Shown piece by piece: positions 7,805 through 17,013 of a stretch of DNA of 64,000 nt (within the stretch, counting starts at the first letter, position 1; each line of letters begins with the position of its first letter). The position numbers were made by a program, and so were the translations under genes. The DNA is taken from NCBI GenBank assembly GCA_934574045.1, contig CAKTMK010000004.1:1-64000 (forward strand), read 5' to 3'. Source of the stretch: an uncultured Oscillibacter sp. (lineage in GTDB: Bacteria > Bacillota > Clostridia > Oscillospirales > Oscillospiraceae). The notes under the pieces are model-generated. The model did not search any database, was not told where the DNA came from, and worked only from the letters and a program-made list of their open reading frames with translations.

Positions 7805-8545
7805 TCATCCCAGCAGGGACGCCGCGTCCGCCAGACGGCAGATCAGAATGGGCATCAGGCAGGCGGGCGTCAGGTTCATGACCTTGATCTTCGTGACGCC
7901 CAGCATATTCAGCGACAGGGCGATGATGAGCAGCGACCCGACGCAGGTCATCTCCGCAATGACCGCGCTGTCCAGCAGGGGGGAGATCAGCGAGGCCAGC
8001 GCCGCGATGCAGCCCTGATACAAAAAGACCGCCACGGCGGAAAACGCCACGCCGATGCCCAGCGAGGACGCAAAGACCACGGCGCTCACGCCGTCCAGCA
8101 GCGCCTTGGCGAACAGGGTGGAGTGGTCGCCGGTCAGCCCGTCCTGCAGAGAGCCGACGATGGCCATGGCTCCCACGCAGAAGAGCAGGCTGGCGGTGAC
8201 GAAGCCCTCCGACACGGAGGAGGCGGAGCCGCCCAGCGGCAGACGCTTCGTCTTTTCCTGCACCCAGCCGCCCAGCGCCTGCATCCGCCGGTCCAGATCC
8301 AGCATCTCGCCCGCGAGGGCGCCGAGGACCATGGAAATGATGGCGGTAAGCGTGCTCTGCCCATCCAGACAGCCGCTCACGCCGATGTACAGCACGCACA
8401 GCGCCACGCCGTTCATCAGCGTGGTCCGCAGCCGCTCGCCCAGTCCGGAGCCGCCGGTCCCCCGGCGCGCCGCGTGGGCGAAGAGCAGCCCAACGGTGGC
8501 CCCGGCCAGAATGGCCAGCGCGTTGACAGTTGTTCCGATCAGCAT
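7805..8545 (-). CDS. DUF554 family membrane protein
   Basis: A 246-aa membrane protein with six to seven hydrophobic segments, starting MLIGTTVNALAILAGA, typical of DUF554 (YdfK/YqgA-like). The ATG at 8545 has GGAGG upstream and overlaps the 3' end of the tcdA-like gene by 7 bases. These proteins are proposed transporters, but the substrate is unknown. Confidence 0.85.
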   Translation of the reverse strand: MLIGTTVNALAILAGATVGLLFAHAARRGTGGSGLGERLRTTLMNGVALCVLYIGVSGCLDGQSTLTAIISMVLGALAGEMLDLDRRMQALGGWVQEKTKRLPLGGSASSVSEGFVTASLLFCVGAMAIVGSLQDGLTGDHSTLFAKALLDGVSAVVFASSLGIGVAFSAVAVFLYQGCIAALASLISPLLDSAVIAEMTCVGSLLIIALSLNMLGVTKIKVMNLTPACLMPILICRLADAASLLG

Positions 8546-9276
8546 GTTGCTTCCTCCGTTTGTGCGATCAGGCGGCGGACGATCAGGCTGCCCAGCAGCA
8601 GCCCCGCCGAGGCCGGGACCCATGGATTGCTGGCGGGCACGCTGCGCCGCCCCGGCGGCGGCGCTTCCCGCTGGACGGTCTGCGCCGGCTCCTCCGGGCT
8701 GAATACCACGTCCAGATGGGCGATCCCGCGGCGGCGCAGCTCCCGCCGCATGACCCGCGCCAGCGGGCAGCCGAAGGTCTGGGAGATGTCCGCGATCCGC
8801 AGCAGGGTGGGGTCCAGCTTGTTGCCCGTCCCCAGCGCCGCGGCGATGGGGATGTTCAGCCGCAGGGCGGTCTGGGCCAGATCCAGCTTGCAGGAGACCA
8901 GATCAATGGCGTCGGCGATGTAGTCGTACCGGCAGTCCTCCGGGAAAAAGCGGTCCCGGTGCGCCGCGTCGTACAGTTCGCAGACGGGATGGAGCGTCAG
9001 CTCCGGGTTGATGTCCCGCAGCCGCGCGGCCACAGCCTCCGCCTTCGGCTGGCCCACGGTGGAGCGGAGGGCCTCCAGCTGGCGGTTGAGATTGGTGACG
9101 GACACGCAGTCGCTGTCCACCAGCGTCAGCTCGCCCACGCCGGAGCGGGCAAGGCACTCGGCGGTATAGCTCCCCACGCCGCCAAGGCCGAACAGGATCA
9201 CGTGCGCCCGGGCAAGGCGGCGCTGCGCCTCCTCGCCCCAGAGCATTTCATTGCGGAGAAACGGATAGTCTTCCAT
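8539..9276 (-). CDS. tcdA: tRNA threonylcarbamoyladenosine dehydratase (TcdA/CsdL), ThiF/E1-like
   Basis: A 245-aa E1-like adenylating enzyme. The nucleotide-binding GLGGVGS motif is at residues 30-36, followed by DSD (54-56) and NLNRQ (62-66), the residues that bind ATP in ThiF/MoeB-like proteins. TcdA cyclises t6A37 to ct6A in tRNA. The C-terminus has a hydrophobic segment (SAGLLLGSLIVRRLI) as in other TcdA proteins. The start is set by GGGAGGG before ATG at 9276. It heads a minus-strand run with the DUF554 gene. Confidence 0.88.
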   Translation of the reverse strand: MEDYPFLRNEMLWGEEAQRRLARAHVILFGLGGVGSYTAECLARSGVGELTLVDSDCVSVTNLNRQLEALRSTVGQPKAEAVAARLRDINPELTLHPVCELYDAAHRDRFFPEDCRYDYIADAIDLVSCKLDLAQTALRLNIPIAAALGTGNKLDPTLLRIADISQTFGCPLARVMRRELRRRGIAHLDVVFSPEEPAQTVQREAPPPGRRSVPASNPWVPASAGLLLGSLIVRRLIAQTEEATC

Positions 9277-9322
9277 ACGGTCCCTCCCGGACACAGATGC
9301 GGACGGTCTGAAACGCGGGCGA

Positions 9323-9361
9323 AAGGCACGGACCGGCTGAAGTCCAGCCGGTCCGTGCCTT
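9323..9361 (-). terminator. Terminator hairpin after the foldase gene
   Basis: A 16-bp stem, 9323-9338 with 9346-9361 (AAGGCACGGACCGGCT and complement), lies 10 bases after the foldase stop. The T-run on the minus strand is short. Confidence 0.7.
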
Positions 9362-9371
9362 ACAATGGCGT

Positions 9372-10940
9372 TCAGCCCACGTATTTGGCGCCGTCGGCAG
9401 TCTCAGCGGAATAGCCCGCGGACGCGTTGGCGTACCACTCGCTGAAATCGTTGTTGCGCAGGGTGCTCTCCACCTTGGCCTGCCAGTAGGGCAGGTCGGT
9501 GCTCACGAAGTACATGATGTGATAGCCGTAGTCGGTCTCCACGATGTCGGTGTCGCCGCTCTGACGGGCGGGGTCGAAGCACCAGTCGTTGAAGGAGGCC
9601 ACCATCTGGCCGGGATAGACCTGCTCATACAGGCCGCCGTTGGTGGCGGAGCCGCCGTCGGAGGAGTTTTCCTTGGCCAGCTGGGCGAAGGACTCCTCGG
9701 TAGCGTCCCCGGCCTTCCACTGGGCCAGCAGATCCTCGGCCTTGGCCTTGGCGTCCGCCTTGAGCTGGGCCTGCTCCTCCTCATAGCCGTCGTCATCGCT
9801 GGAGAGCGTGCCGCTGGCGGGCTGGATCAGAATGTGACGGACATTGACGGTATTCTCCTCCTGACGGTAGCGCCGGCCGAAGGAGACCACATAGCAGCTC
9901 TCGCCCGTCTCGTCGGTCAGCACGGCGGAGTCGCCGCTGCGGCGGGCGGAGTCAAAGAGCCACGTCATCAGGACGCTGGAGGAGGAGGAAGCGGCCTTTC
10001 CGTCGGTGTAGTTGGCCTTGTCATTGCCGTCCGCCAACTCGGAAAGGCTCTTACCGGAGCGGAAGTCGGCCAGCATCGCCTCAGCGGCGGACTTGGCCTC
10101 GGCCATAGCGGCGGCCTTGGCGGCGTCGTCCGGCTCCACAGCGTTGCCGTCTGCGTCCGTGGTGCTCTCGGCAGAGCCGTCGATGCGGACGCTCTGATAG
10201 TCCACCACGTCGTAATTGTTGCGGTTGGCGGTATACTCAGCGTTGATCTGCTCGTCGGTATAGGTCAGGCTGTCACTGTAATTCTGGGCGTAGTCGTTGG
10301 CCAGGATCACGTTCTTCAGCTCGCCCTCATATACGCTGCGGCTCATGGTCGCGCCGTAGATCCGCTGGAGGTACTTGTCCAGGCTCAGGCCCGCGGCGGC
10401 GGCGCTGGAGTTCATCTTGTCCAGCGTGGAGTCCAGCTCGGCCTGCATGGAGTCGTTCCAGCCGTAGCCCTCCTTGGCGGCGGCCTGATCCAGCGCGTAG
10501 ATGGTGGACATCTGGTCCAGAGTCTGGTCCATGAAATAGTCGAACCACGTTTTGCTCTCGTCGCTGGGATAGGTCTGGGACCGCAGGTCGGCGGCGGTGT
10601 TCAGGCCCAGATAGGAGAGGTAGGTGCCGTTGCTGTTCACGAAGTTCTGATAGATGTTGGTGAAGTAGTAGTTCACCTGCGGCGTGCTGGCGGAGGCGAC
10701 CTGCGTCTTGTCCGCGGCGTCCGCGGAGGAGGAGCCGTCCGCACTGGCGGCGGTGGCGGAGTAGTACAGGTTGGCGGCGGTAGCGTGCTTTTGGATCACG
10801 TTGGATTTCCAGACGCCGACAGCCACGGCCAGAAGCACGAACAGCACGGCGATGACGGCGTACATCGCGTTGCTGCGGCGCATCTCCTTTTGCTGCTGCG
10901 CCTCCCGCGCGGTCTTGGGGGTGTTATCCTTTGCGCTCAT
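9372..10940 (-). CDS. Membrane-anchored parvulin-type peptidyl-prolyl isomerase (PrsA/SurA-like foldase)
   Basis: A 522-aa protein with a basic cytosolic N-terminus, one membrane anchor at about residues 25-44 and a long extracytoplasmic part. The C-terminal part has the PpiC signature VNVRHILI, then GGLYEQVYPGQMV and DYGYHIMYF. A preceding segment ending in TWLFDSARRSGDSAVL looks like a degenerate first parvulin domain. The N-terminal helical region resembles SurA/PrsA chaperone regions. It should help exported proteins fold outside the membrane. The start at 10940 is chosen for its GAGAGGA upstream. Confidence 0.87.
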   Translation of the reverse strand: MSAKDNTPKTAREAQQQKEMRRSNAMYAVIAVLFVLLAVAVGVWKSNVIQKHATAANLYYSATAASADGSSSADAADKTQVASASTPQVNYYFTNIYQNFVNSNGTYLSYLGLNTAADLRSQTYPSDESKTWFDYFMDQTLDQMSTIYALDQAAAKEGYGWNDSMQAELDSTLDKMNSSAAAAGLSLDKYLQRIYGATMSRSVYEGELKNVILANDYAQNYSDSLTYTDEQINAEYTANRNNYDVVDYQSVRIDGSAESTTDADGNAVEPDDAAKAAAMAEAKSAAEAMLADFRSGKSLSELADGNDKANYTDGKAASSSSSVLMTWLFDSARRSGDSAVLTDETGESCYVVSFGRRYRQEENTVNVRHILIQPASGTLSSDDDGYEEEQAQLKADAKAKAEDLLAQWKAGDATEESFAQLAKENSSDGGSATNGGLYEQVYPGQMVASFNDWCFDPARQSGDTDIVETDYGYHIMYFVSTDLPYWQAKVESTLRNNDFSEWYANASAGYSAETADGAKYVG

Positions 10941-11003
10941 TTGTTTCAGTCCTCTCAAAATCTTAAGGTGACGGCGCGGCATTCCGCGCACACACGTTCA
11001 TAT

Positions 11004-11032
11004 ATTATAGCGGATAACGGATCAAACTGCAA
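11004..11032 (-). promoter_or_regulatory. Sigma-A promoter for the foldase gene
   Basis: On the minus strand TTGCAG (11027-11032), 17 bp, TATAAT (11004-11009), about 65 bases upstream of the start codon. Confidence 0.7.
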
Positions 11033-11188
11033 GCGGAATTTCAAAAATACGGGAAATCGGAAGAAATGACGGAACGACGCGGGAAAAACCGGAAGCATCC
11101 GGCAGAAAGACGTGCGAATAAGTGCGGGCGAAAGCATGAAGGGGCGCAGACCGGCGGGAGCGGGAAGAAAGGAACGGACGGACAAAGT

Positions 11189-11225
11189 GCGCGGCGGCGG
11201 CAGAAAGGCTCTGCCGCCGCCGCGC
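11189..11225 (-). terminator. Hairpin downstream of the pxp operon
   Basis: A 16-bp GC-rich stem (11189-11204 with 11210-11225, GCGCGGCGGCGGCAGA and complement) lies 28 bases after the last gene of the minus-strand operon. The T-run is weak (ACTTTG). The rest of 11033-11253 shows no gene. Confidence 0.55.
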
Positions 11226-11253
11226 TTTCGGATAGGACTTGGGAGGAACCGGG

Positions 11254-12078
11254 TCAGCGCCCGGCCTTGCGGGCCTCCAGATAATCGTTCAGCTCCGCGT
11301 TTTTCACGTCGGCGATGAACATGTGGCCCGGCGCGTGGGTGATGACCAGCGGCAGCTTCGCGTTTTCCACCGCCGCCTGAGGCGTGACGCCGCAGGGCCA
11401 GAACACCGGGACCTCGCCGGGGCGGATCTCCACGGGGTCGCCGTAATCCGGCTTCATCACGTCGGCCACGCCGATGGCGGCGGGGTCGCCGATCTGCACC
11501 GGCGCGCCGTGGACATTGGGCATGGCGGCGGTGATCCGGCGGGCCTGCTCGGCCTGCTCCGGGGTCATGGGGCGCATGCTGCACACCATCGGCCCGAAGA
11601 ACGGCCCGGCCTGCTTGGTGGGGATGCTGGTCTTGAACATGGGGACGTTGCAGCCTTGCTCGATGTGGCGGACGGGGATGCCGGCGGAGAGCAGCGCCTC
11701 CTCAAAGGAGAAGGAGCAGCCCAGCAGAAAGCCCACGTACCCCGGCTGCCACAGGTCGGAAACGTCCGTCCGCTCCTCGGTGAACACGCCGTCGCGGTAC
11801 ACGCGGTAGCGGGGCAGGTCGGTGGTGATGTCGGCGTCCTCGCCCATGTCGTGGGTCAGGGGGCGGTCCCGCACGATCTCCAGCACGGGGCAGGGGAAGG
11901 GGTTCAGGCGGGTGAATTCTTCAAATTCCGCCGCGTGCTCCGGCGGCAGGATCACCAGATTCGCCTGCGCGTAGCCCTGGCACATCCCGGCGGTGGGAAA
12001 GTCGATCTTTCCGGCGCGGATCAAAGCCCGCACCTGCGCGGGCGCCATGTGGATGTAGGGCGTGATATCAAAAGCCAT
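11254..12078 (-). CDS. DUF1445 putative hydro-lyase / D-glutamate cyclase family protein
   Basis: A 274-aa soluble protein that matches the DUF1445 (UPF0317, YcsI-like) family along its length, with segments such as GYAQANLVILP, FLLGCSFSFEEALL, FGPMVCSMRPM and ITHAPGHMFIADV. The family includes part of mammalian D-glutamate cyclase, which forms 5-oxo-D-proline. It is the last gene of an operon with the three 5-oxoprolinase subunit genes, 28 bases after pxpC, as in the B. subtilis ycsF-kip region. A role in 5-oxoproline or D-glutamate metabolism is inferred from that context. Confidence 0.85.
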   Translation of the reverse strand: MAFDITPYIHMAPAQVRALIRAGKIDFPTAGMCQGYAQANLVILPPEHAAEFEEFTRLNPFPCPVLEIVRDRPLTHDMGEDADITTDLPRYRVYRDGVFTEERTDVSDLWQPGYVGFLLGCSFSFEEALLSAGIPVRHIEQGCNVPMFKTSIPTKQAGPFFGPMVCSMRPMTPEQAEQARRITAAMPNVHGAPVQIGDPAAIGVADVMKPDYGDPVEIRPGEVPVFWPCGVTPQAAVENAKLPLVITHAPGHMFIADVKNAELNDYLEARKAGR

Positions 12079-12106
12079 AAAGCTGTCCTCCTGTCATTTT
12101 GGGCGC

Positions 12107-13051
12107 TCAGCCGTCCAGCACATGCCGCAGCAGCCGCAGGGACGCCCGCTGGGCCAGCAGCGCCTCCTGCGCGGCGGCCAGTGAGACCTTTTCAAAGCGG
12201 ACGCGGTCCCCACTTTTGAGCTGGCCGAGGATCCGGAAGTCCGCGGAGATCACGTTTGCGATCTTCGTATAGCCGCCGGTGGTCTGCCGGTCGGCCAGCA
12301 TCACGATGGGCTGGCCGGAGTCCGGCACCTGCACCGCGCCGAAGGCAATGCCGTCTGAGAGAATGTCGGCGGAGCCGTTGTGTTCGATCTCCGGCCCCTC
12401 CATCCGGCAGCCCATCCGGTCAAACTCCGGCGTGACGGTGTAGACCCCGGAGAGGAACGCCGACACGCCGCCGGGAGTGAACGCGTCGTCCTGCGGGCCC
12501 ATGACCACCCGCAGGGTGTATTCGCTCCGCCCGCGGAATTCCGGCGCGAGAGCGCGGTTTTCCAGCGCCTTCGGCTCCGTTCCCGGCGCGCGGAGGGGCA
12601 GCACATCGCCCTTTTCCAGCTTCCGACCGTGCCAGCCGCCGATCTTCGCCTTCATATAGGTGGAGCGGCTGCCCATCACCTCCGGGACGTCCAGCCCGCC
12701 GGACACGGCGAGATACGCACGGCAGCCGCACTTCGGCCCGGTGAAGCGGAGCGTCTGCCCGGCCTGCACCCGCAGCGCCCGGTAATTTTCCACGGGGACG
12801 CCGTCCAGCGTGGGGCCGAGATCCGCGCCGGTGACTGCGATGACCGCGGGAGCGTCAAAGCGCAGCTGCGGCCCCAGCACCGTGCACTCCAGAACGGCTT
12901 CACCGTCCGGGTTTCCCGCAAGGATGTTGGCCACGGCGGCGGAGCGGGGGTCCACCGCGCCGGAGACCGACACGCCGAAGCGCTGGTATCCTGTCCGGCC
13001 AAGGTCCTGAACAGTGGTCAGCAGACCGGGATGAAGGACTTCGATGCTCAT
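12107..13051 (-). CDS. pxpC: 5-oxoprolinase subunit PxpC (KipA, biotin-dependent carboxylase-like)
   Basis: A 314-aa protein with the KipA/AHS2 (carboxyltransferase domain) pattern: it starts MSIEVLHPGLLTTVQDLGR and contains GYQRFGVSVSGAVDPRS, AYLAVSGGLDVPEVMGSRSTY and DRQTTGGYTKIANVI. With PxpB it forms the ATP-dependent part of 5-oxoprolinase, which opens 5-oxo-L-proline to L-glutamate. Its ATG overlaps the pxpB stop by 4 bases, so the two are translationally coupled and probably assemble together. Confidence 0.95.
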   Translation of the reverse strand: MSIEVLHPGLLTTVQDLGRTGYQRFGVSVSGAVDPRSAAVANILAGNPDGEAVLECTVLGPQLRFDAPAVIAVTGADLGPTLDGVPVENYRALRVQAGQTLRFTGPKCGCRAYLAVSGGLDVPEVMGSRSTYMKAKIGGWHGRKLEKGDVLPLRAPGTEPKALENRALAPEFRGRSEYTLRVVMGPQDDAFTPGGVSAFLSGVYTVTPEFDRMGCRMEGPEIEHNGSADILSDGIAFGAVQVPDSGQPIVMLADRQTTGGYTKIANVISADFRILGQLKSGDRVRFEKVSLAAAQEALLAQRASLRLLRHVLDG

Positions 13052-13785
13052 TCGGCCCCCTCCTTTCTGGGATGGCGCTTGCAGACGTAGGCGCCCGCCG
13101 CCTCCTCCGCGGCGATGCGGTCATATTCCGCCCGGTCGATGGGGCAGAATTTGATGTACTGTCCCGCCTCCGGCAGGATGGGCCTTTCCCGCTCCGGCGC
13201 GTACATCCGCACGGGCGTCCGTCCGATGAGCTGCCAGCCGCCGGGGGAGTCCAGCGGGTACACGCCCGTCTGGGACCCGGCGATGCCCACGGACCCGGCG
13301 GGGATCTTTACCCGGGGCGTTTTCAGGCGCGGCGCCGCAATGCTCTCATCCATGCCGCCCAGATACGTGAAGCCCGGCGTAAAGCCCAGCATATAAATAA
13401 GGTATTCCGGCGCGCTGTGCAGCGCGATCACCTCATCCGGCGTTTTGCCGCAGTGCTCGGCCACAAAGGCGAGATCCGGCCCCTCCTCGCCGCCGTACAG
13501 CACCGGGATCTCCAGCACGTCGCTGGGGGGCAGGACGGTCCGGTCCAGCCCGCCGATCAGGCCGCGCAGCGCCTTTTCCAGCGCGGGGCAGGAGATAACG
13601 CCCGGGTCGTAATGCACCATCAGCGAGCGGTAGGTCGGCACCGTCTCCACCACGCCGGGGATGGGGGACTTCTCCAGCGCAAGACTCAGCGCCCGGATGC
13701 GGCGGTTCACCGCCTCGCTGATCCCGTCACCCAGCTCCACGGTCACGGCGCAGTCGCCCGCGGTCAGAAAACGAACAGTATCCAT
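13048..13785 (-). CDS. pxpB: 5-oxoprolinase subunit PxpB (KipI, AHS1 domain)
   Basis: A 245-aa AHS1/KipI-type protein starting MDTVRFLTAGDCAVTVELGDGI, with the family motifs GFTPGFTYLGGMD, PAGSVGIAGSQTGVYP and GGWQLIGRTP. I choose the ATG at 13785 for its AGAGAGGTG upstream, which lies inside the end of pxpA. In B. subtilis KipI also inhibits the sporulation kinase KinA, but the metabolic role in 5-oxoprolinase is the general one. Confidence 0.95.
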   Translation of the reverse strand: MDTVRFLTAGDCAVTVELGDGISEAVNRRIRALSLALEKSPIPGVVETVPTYRSLMVHYDPGVISCPALEKALRGLIGGLDRTVLPPSDVLEIPVLYGGEEGPDLAFVAEHCGKTPDEVIALHSAPEYLIYMLGFTPGFTYLGGMDESIAAPRLKTPRVKIPAGSVGIAGSQTGVYPLDSPGGWQLIGRTPVRMYAPERERPILPEAGQYIKFCPIDRAEYDRIAAEEAAGAYVCKRHPRKEGAE

Positions 13786-13808
13786 GATTTTATGCACCTC
13801 TCTGCCGG

Positions 13809-14576
13809 TCACACGATCCGGGCAATGGGGGCGATGGTCACGCCCTCGGCCTCCAGTGCCGCCCGGATGTCCTTCACAAATTCCACCGCGGAGGGGTTGT
13901 CCCCGTGGACGCAGATGGAATCCGCGCGGATGGAGACCTCCTCGCCGGTGACGGCGGTGACCTTGCCCTCCGTCACCATGCGCACCGTCCGGGCAATGGC
14001 TTCGCCCGCGTCGTGGATGACCGCGCCGGGCAGCTTGCGGGGGACCAGCGTCCCGTCCGCCTGATAGGCCCGGTCGGCAAACACCTCGCTGGCCACCCGC
14101 AGCCCCGCGGCCTGGCCGGCCTTGAGCATCTCGCTGCCCGCAAGGCCCAGCAGGATCACGCCCTTGTCCACGGCGGCAATGCCCTCGGCGATGGCCTTCG
14201 CCAGCGCCGGGTCCTTGGCGGCCATGTTATAGAGCGCGCCGTGGGGCTTGACGTGCTGGAGCCGGACGCCCTGCGCGGCGGCAAACGCCCCCAGCGCGCC
14301 CATCTGGTACTGGATGTATGCCTTCGCCTCGGCGGGGCTGCACGCCAGATTCCGCCGGCCGAAGCCCATCAGGTCCGGAAAGCCCGGGTGCGCGCCGACG
14401 GCCACGCCCGCCGCCTTCGCCAGCGCCACGGTCCGGTCCATCACCAGCGGGTCGCCGGCGTGATAGCCGCAGGCTACGTTCACAGAGGAGACGTACCGGA
14501 TCACCTCGCTGTCAAGGCCGATGGTGTACGCGCCGAAGCTCTCGCCAAGGTCGCTGTTCAGATCTACCTGATACAT
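13809..14576 (-). CDS. pxpA: 5-oxoprolinase subunit PxpA (LamB/YcsF family)
   Basis: A 255-aa LamB/YcsF protein beginning YQVDLNSDLGESFGAY, with VNVACGYHAGDP, GAHPGFPDLMGFGRR and HVKPHGALYN, all diagnostic. It is the first gene of the pxpA-pxpB-pxpC-DUF1445 operon and is directly preceded by a promoter. The subunit carries out the ring-opening part of the 5-oxoprolinase reaction. Confidence 0.95.
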   Translation of the reverse strand: MYQVDLNSDLGESFGAYTIGLDSEVIRYVSSVNVACGYHAGDPLVMDRTVALAKAAGVAVGAHPGFPDLMGFGRRNLACSPAEAKAYIQYQMGALGAFAAAQGVRLQHVKPHGALYNMAAKDPALAKAIAEGIAAVDKGVILLGLAGSEMLKAGQAAGLRVASEVFADRAYQADGTLVPRKLPGAVIHDAGEAIARTVRMVTEGKVTAVTGEEVSIRADSICVHGDNPSAVEFVKDIRAALEAEGVTIAPIARIV

Positions 14577-14647
14577 GATTTATAGACCTCCTTCTCGATC
14601 TCAAGGCCGCGCGGCTGTTTTCCCCGCGCGGACACGGCCACAGCCGT

Positions 14648-14676
14648 ATCATAGCACGGGCGGCGGGAAAAGACAA
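14648..14676 (-). promoter_or_regulatory. Sigma-A promoter of the pxp operon
   Basis: On the minus strand TTGTCT (14671-14676), 17 bp, TATGAT (14648-14653). A CCGCGCGG inverted repeat lies in the leader around 14607-14631, between promoter and pxpA. The rest of 14677-14877 shows no gene. Confidence 0.65.
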
Positions 14677-14877
14677 GCCGCGCCGGAGAGGAAAAACGGA
14701 GTGCCCAGCGCGTCCCGCAGAGCCGCTGAAGGGACTGGAACGGTCGGAGATGGGGCAGTTTTTTCGGCTGTCTCCGGTAAAGGAACAAAAGACGGATCAA
14801 AATTTCCTGTTTCTTGATAATTTCTTTCTTGCTGGAACGGACAAGGGAGAAAGCGGCGGCGGTGGGAACACGGAACG

Positions 14878-14911
14878 AAAAAGCGCGGAGACGGCTTTGG
14901 CCGTCTCCGCG
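14878..14911 (-). terminator. Intrinsic terminator of the chemoreceptor gene
   Basis: A perfect 12-bp stem (14884-14895 with 14900-14911, CGCGGAGACGGC and complement) is followed on the minus strand by a run of five T. Confidence 0.85.
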
Positions 14912-14966
14912 TTCGTATGTATTTTGCCGCGCTTCACAAGCGGCTTCCTGCTGCCGGACAGAGAGA

Positions 14967-16757
14967 TCAGAGGTGGAAGTGGCTCAGGTTTTCCGCCAGT
15001 ACTTTTATGTCCTCCTCCAGCCGTCCCACCGTGGAGCTGGAGCGGCGGATCGTTCCCTCCAGCTCCGAGGTCATGCTGGAGGTCTCCTCCGTGGACGCGG
15101 CGTTTCCGGTGGCGATCTGGGTCAGGATCTCGATGTTCTTCGTCACGTTCGCCTGCTCGGCGTTGGCGGAGCGGACCATGTCCGTCACGACGCGCACGGA
15201 CGCGGCGCAGTCCTCCAGAGCGGCCTGCATCCCGCGGAACATTTCGCTGGTGCGGTTGAGGGCCTCCACCTGCGCCTTGGCCGCGTCGTTCATCTGGGCC
15301 ATCATGCCCATGGAGCGCTCGGAGTTGGTGGTCAGTTCGCCGATGATGCCGCTGATCTCGCTGGCCGTCTCGGCGGACTGGGTGGCGAGGGTGTTGATCT
15401 CCTCCGCCACCACCGCGAAGCCGCGCCCGGCCTCTCCGGCCCGGGCCGCTTCGATGGAGGCGTTGAGGGAGAGGAGGTTGGTCTGCTCGGCGATGTCGCT
15501 GATAAGGGCCGCAGCCTTATTGATCTTCTTAACGGAGACATTGGTGCTCTCCGTCTGGTCGTGCATGGAGCGGATGTCCGCCTCAGTCCGGCCGCTGGTC
15601 TCGATCAGCTCCTCCAGATTGGTGAGGGAGCGCTGGGCATAATCCTGCATCTGGCTCGCGCTGGCCAGCAGCTTTTCCGCCTCGTCGGAGATCTTGCGCA
15701 CGCCGTCGGCGATGCCCATGACGCTGTTGGACGCCTCCGTGGTGGACGCGGCCTGCTCTGTGTTGTTCTGGGCGATGCCGTTGACCGCGATGGAGACATT
15801 GCCGATCGAGGACTGCATGGACGCGAAGTCGGCGGAGAAGGAGTCCAGCGCGGCTTTCAGGTCGGAGGACGCCGTGCTGACCTCGGAGATCAGACTGACC
15901 ATGTGTTCCTGTGCGGTGTTCAGCGCCGAGGCTGTTTCGCCGATCTCGTTGCGCTCCTTCACGTCCACGCCGGTGGTCAGGTCGCCCTCGGACAGCCGGT
16001 CGGCAAGGCCCTGCAGCTTGACCAGCGGGCGGCAGAGCCGGTGGGCGTAAATTCTGGACCAGATGAACGCGATCACCAGCATCACGCCCACCAGAACGAG
16101 GGTGAACACGCACAGGGAGGTGAACTTTTCGTTGATACCGTCGGCCACGCCGCTCATTTCGGCCTTCATATCGTCCACGTAGTTGCCGGTGGAGACCACC
16201 CAGCCCCATGGCTGGAACAGTTCGGAATAGGCCACCTTCGGCGCGACGGTCACGCCGTCGGACTTGGTGAAGTAGAACTCGTTGAAGCCGCCGCCCTCCG
16301 CGCCGGAGCAGACCTTCATGATCTCCTGAATAATCATGACGCCGTTCTGATCCTGCAGCTCATGGCGGTTGGTGCCCTCCTGATCGGCGAGGATGGGGTG
16401 CATGACCAGCGTGTAATCCGTGCCATCGATCCAGAAGTAGCCGCTGCCGTCCGCGCGGTAGCGCATATCGCGAACGATCTCCATGGCCTCGTCCTTGGCC
16501 TGCCGTTCCGTCAGCTTGCCGGAGCGGTATTGATCGTACTCGTGCTGCAAAACGGCAATGACGGTCTCCACCTCGGACTGGATCTCCGACTTGTAGCCGG
16601 AGTCCATGGCGCTTTCATATTCCGTCATGGCCATGTCCGTGGCGGTCCTGATGCTGAAGATGGCCGCCGCGCCCAGCAGGGCGGCCGCCAGCAGCACCAG
16701 CGCCATGCAGGTCGCCGTCAATGTGGTCTTTACGCTTCGGATCCTGTGCTTTTTCAT
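14967..16757 (-). CDS. Methyl-accepting chemotaxis protein with Cache sensor
   Basis: A 596-aa chemoreceptor. It has a first membrane helix at about residues 10-33, an extracytoplasmic single-Cache-type domain with the motif DGSGYFWIDGTDYTLVMHP, a second helix near 212-237, a HAMP segment (LCRPLVKLQGLADRLSEGDLT), and a long cytoplasmic coiled coil with the conserved signalling tip (AEQTNLLSLNASIEAARAG). It should pass a ligand signal to CheA/CheW. The ligand is unknown, though this Cache type often binds small carboxylates. No flagellar or che genes are in the window. No methylation-receptor pentapeptide is seen at the C-terminus. Confidence 0.93.
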   Translation of the reverse strand: MKKHRIRSVKTTLTATCMALVLLAAALLGAAAIFSIRTATDMAMTEYESAMDSGYKSEIQSEVETVIAVLQHEYDQYRSGKLTERQAKDEAMEIVRDMRYRADGSGYFWIDGTDYTLVMHPILADQEGTNRHELQDQNGVMIIQEIMKVCSGAEGGGFNEFYFTKSDGVTVAPKVAYSELFQPWGWVVSTGNYVDDMKAEMSGVADGINEKFTSLCVFTLVLVGVMLVIAFIWSRIYAHRLCRPLVKLQGLADRLSEGDLTTGVDVKERNEIGETASALNTAQEHMVSLISEVSTASSDLKAALDSFSADFASMQSSIGNVSIAVNGIAQNNTEQAASTTEASNSVMGIADGVRKISDEAEKLLASASQMQDYAQRSLTNLEELIETSGRTEADIRSMHDQTESTNVSVKKINKAAALISDIAEQTNLLSLNASIEAARAGEAGRGFAVVAEEINTLATQSAETASEISGIIGELTTNSERSMGMMAQMNDAAKAQVEALNRTSEMFRGMQAALEDCAASVRVVTDMVRSANAEQANVTKNIEILTQIATGNAASTEETSSMTSELEGTIRRSSSTVGRLEEDIKVLAENLSHFHL

Positions 16758-16958
16758 GTTCCTGTCGCCTCTTTAAAAATGTTTCCCACGCCGCAGGTGA
16801 AACGTTCGCCCTGCGGTTTTACCTTTGCTCACGACACGCGAACATTTTACCTGCATTTAACCCAATTGTAATACAAATGGAAACAGATGTCAATTCCAAT
16901 CCATGTACAGGAAACGGCCCGCAGCGCAAAAAACGCAGGAAAATCAGCACCTTTGCCC

Positions 16959-16987
16959 TTGCGGCCCGCGCCGTTGAGGGGTATACT
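16959..16987 (+). promoter_or_regulatory. Promoter of the TetR-family gene
   Basis: TTGCGG (16959-16964), 17 bp, TATACT (16982-16987), 27 bases before the ATG, so the leader is very short. Confidence 0.65.
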
Positions 16988-17013
16988 GGAAAAAGAGAAA
17001 GGGGGCGGCCGGT

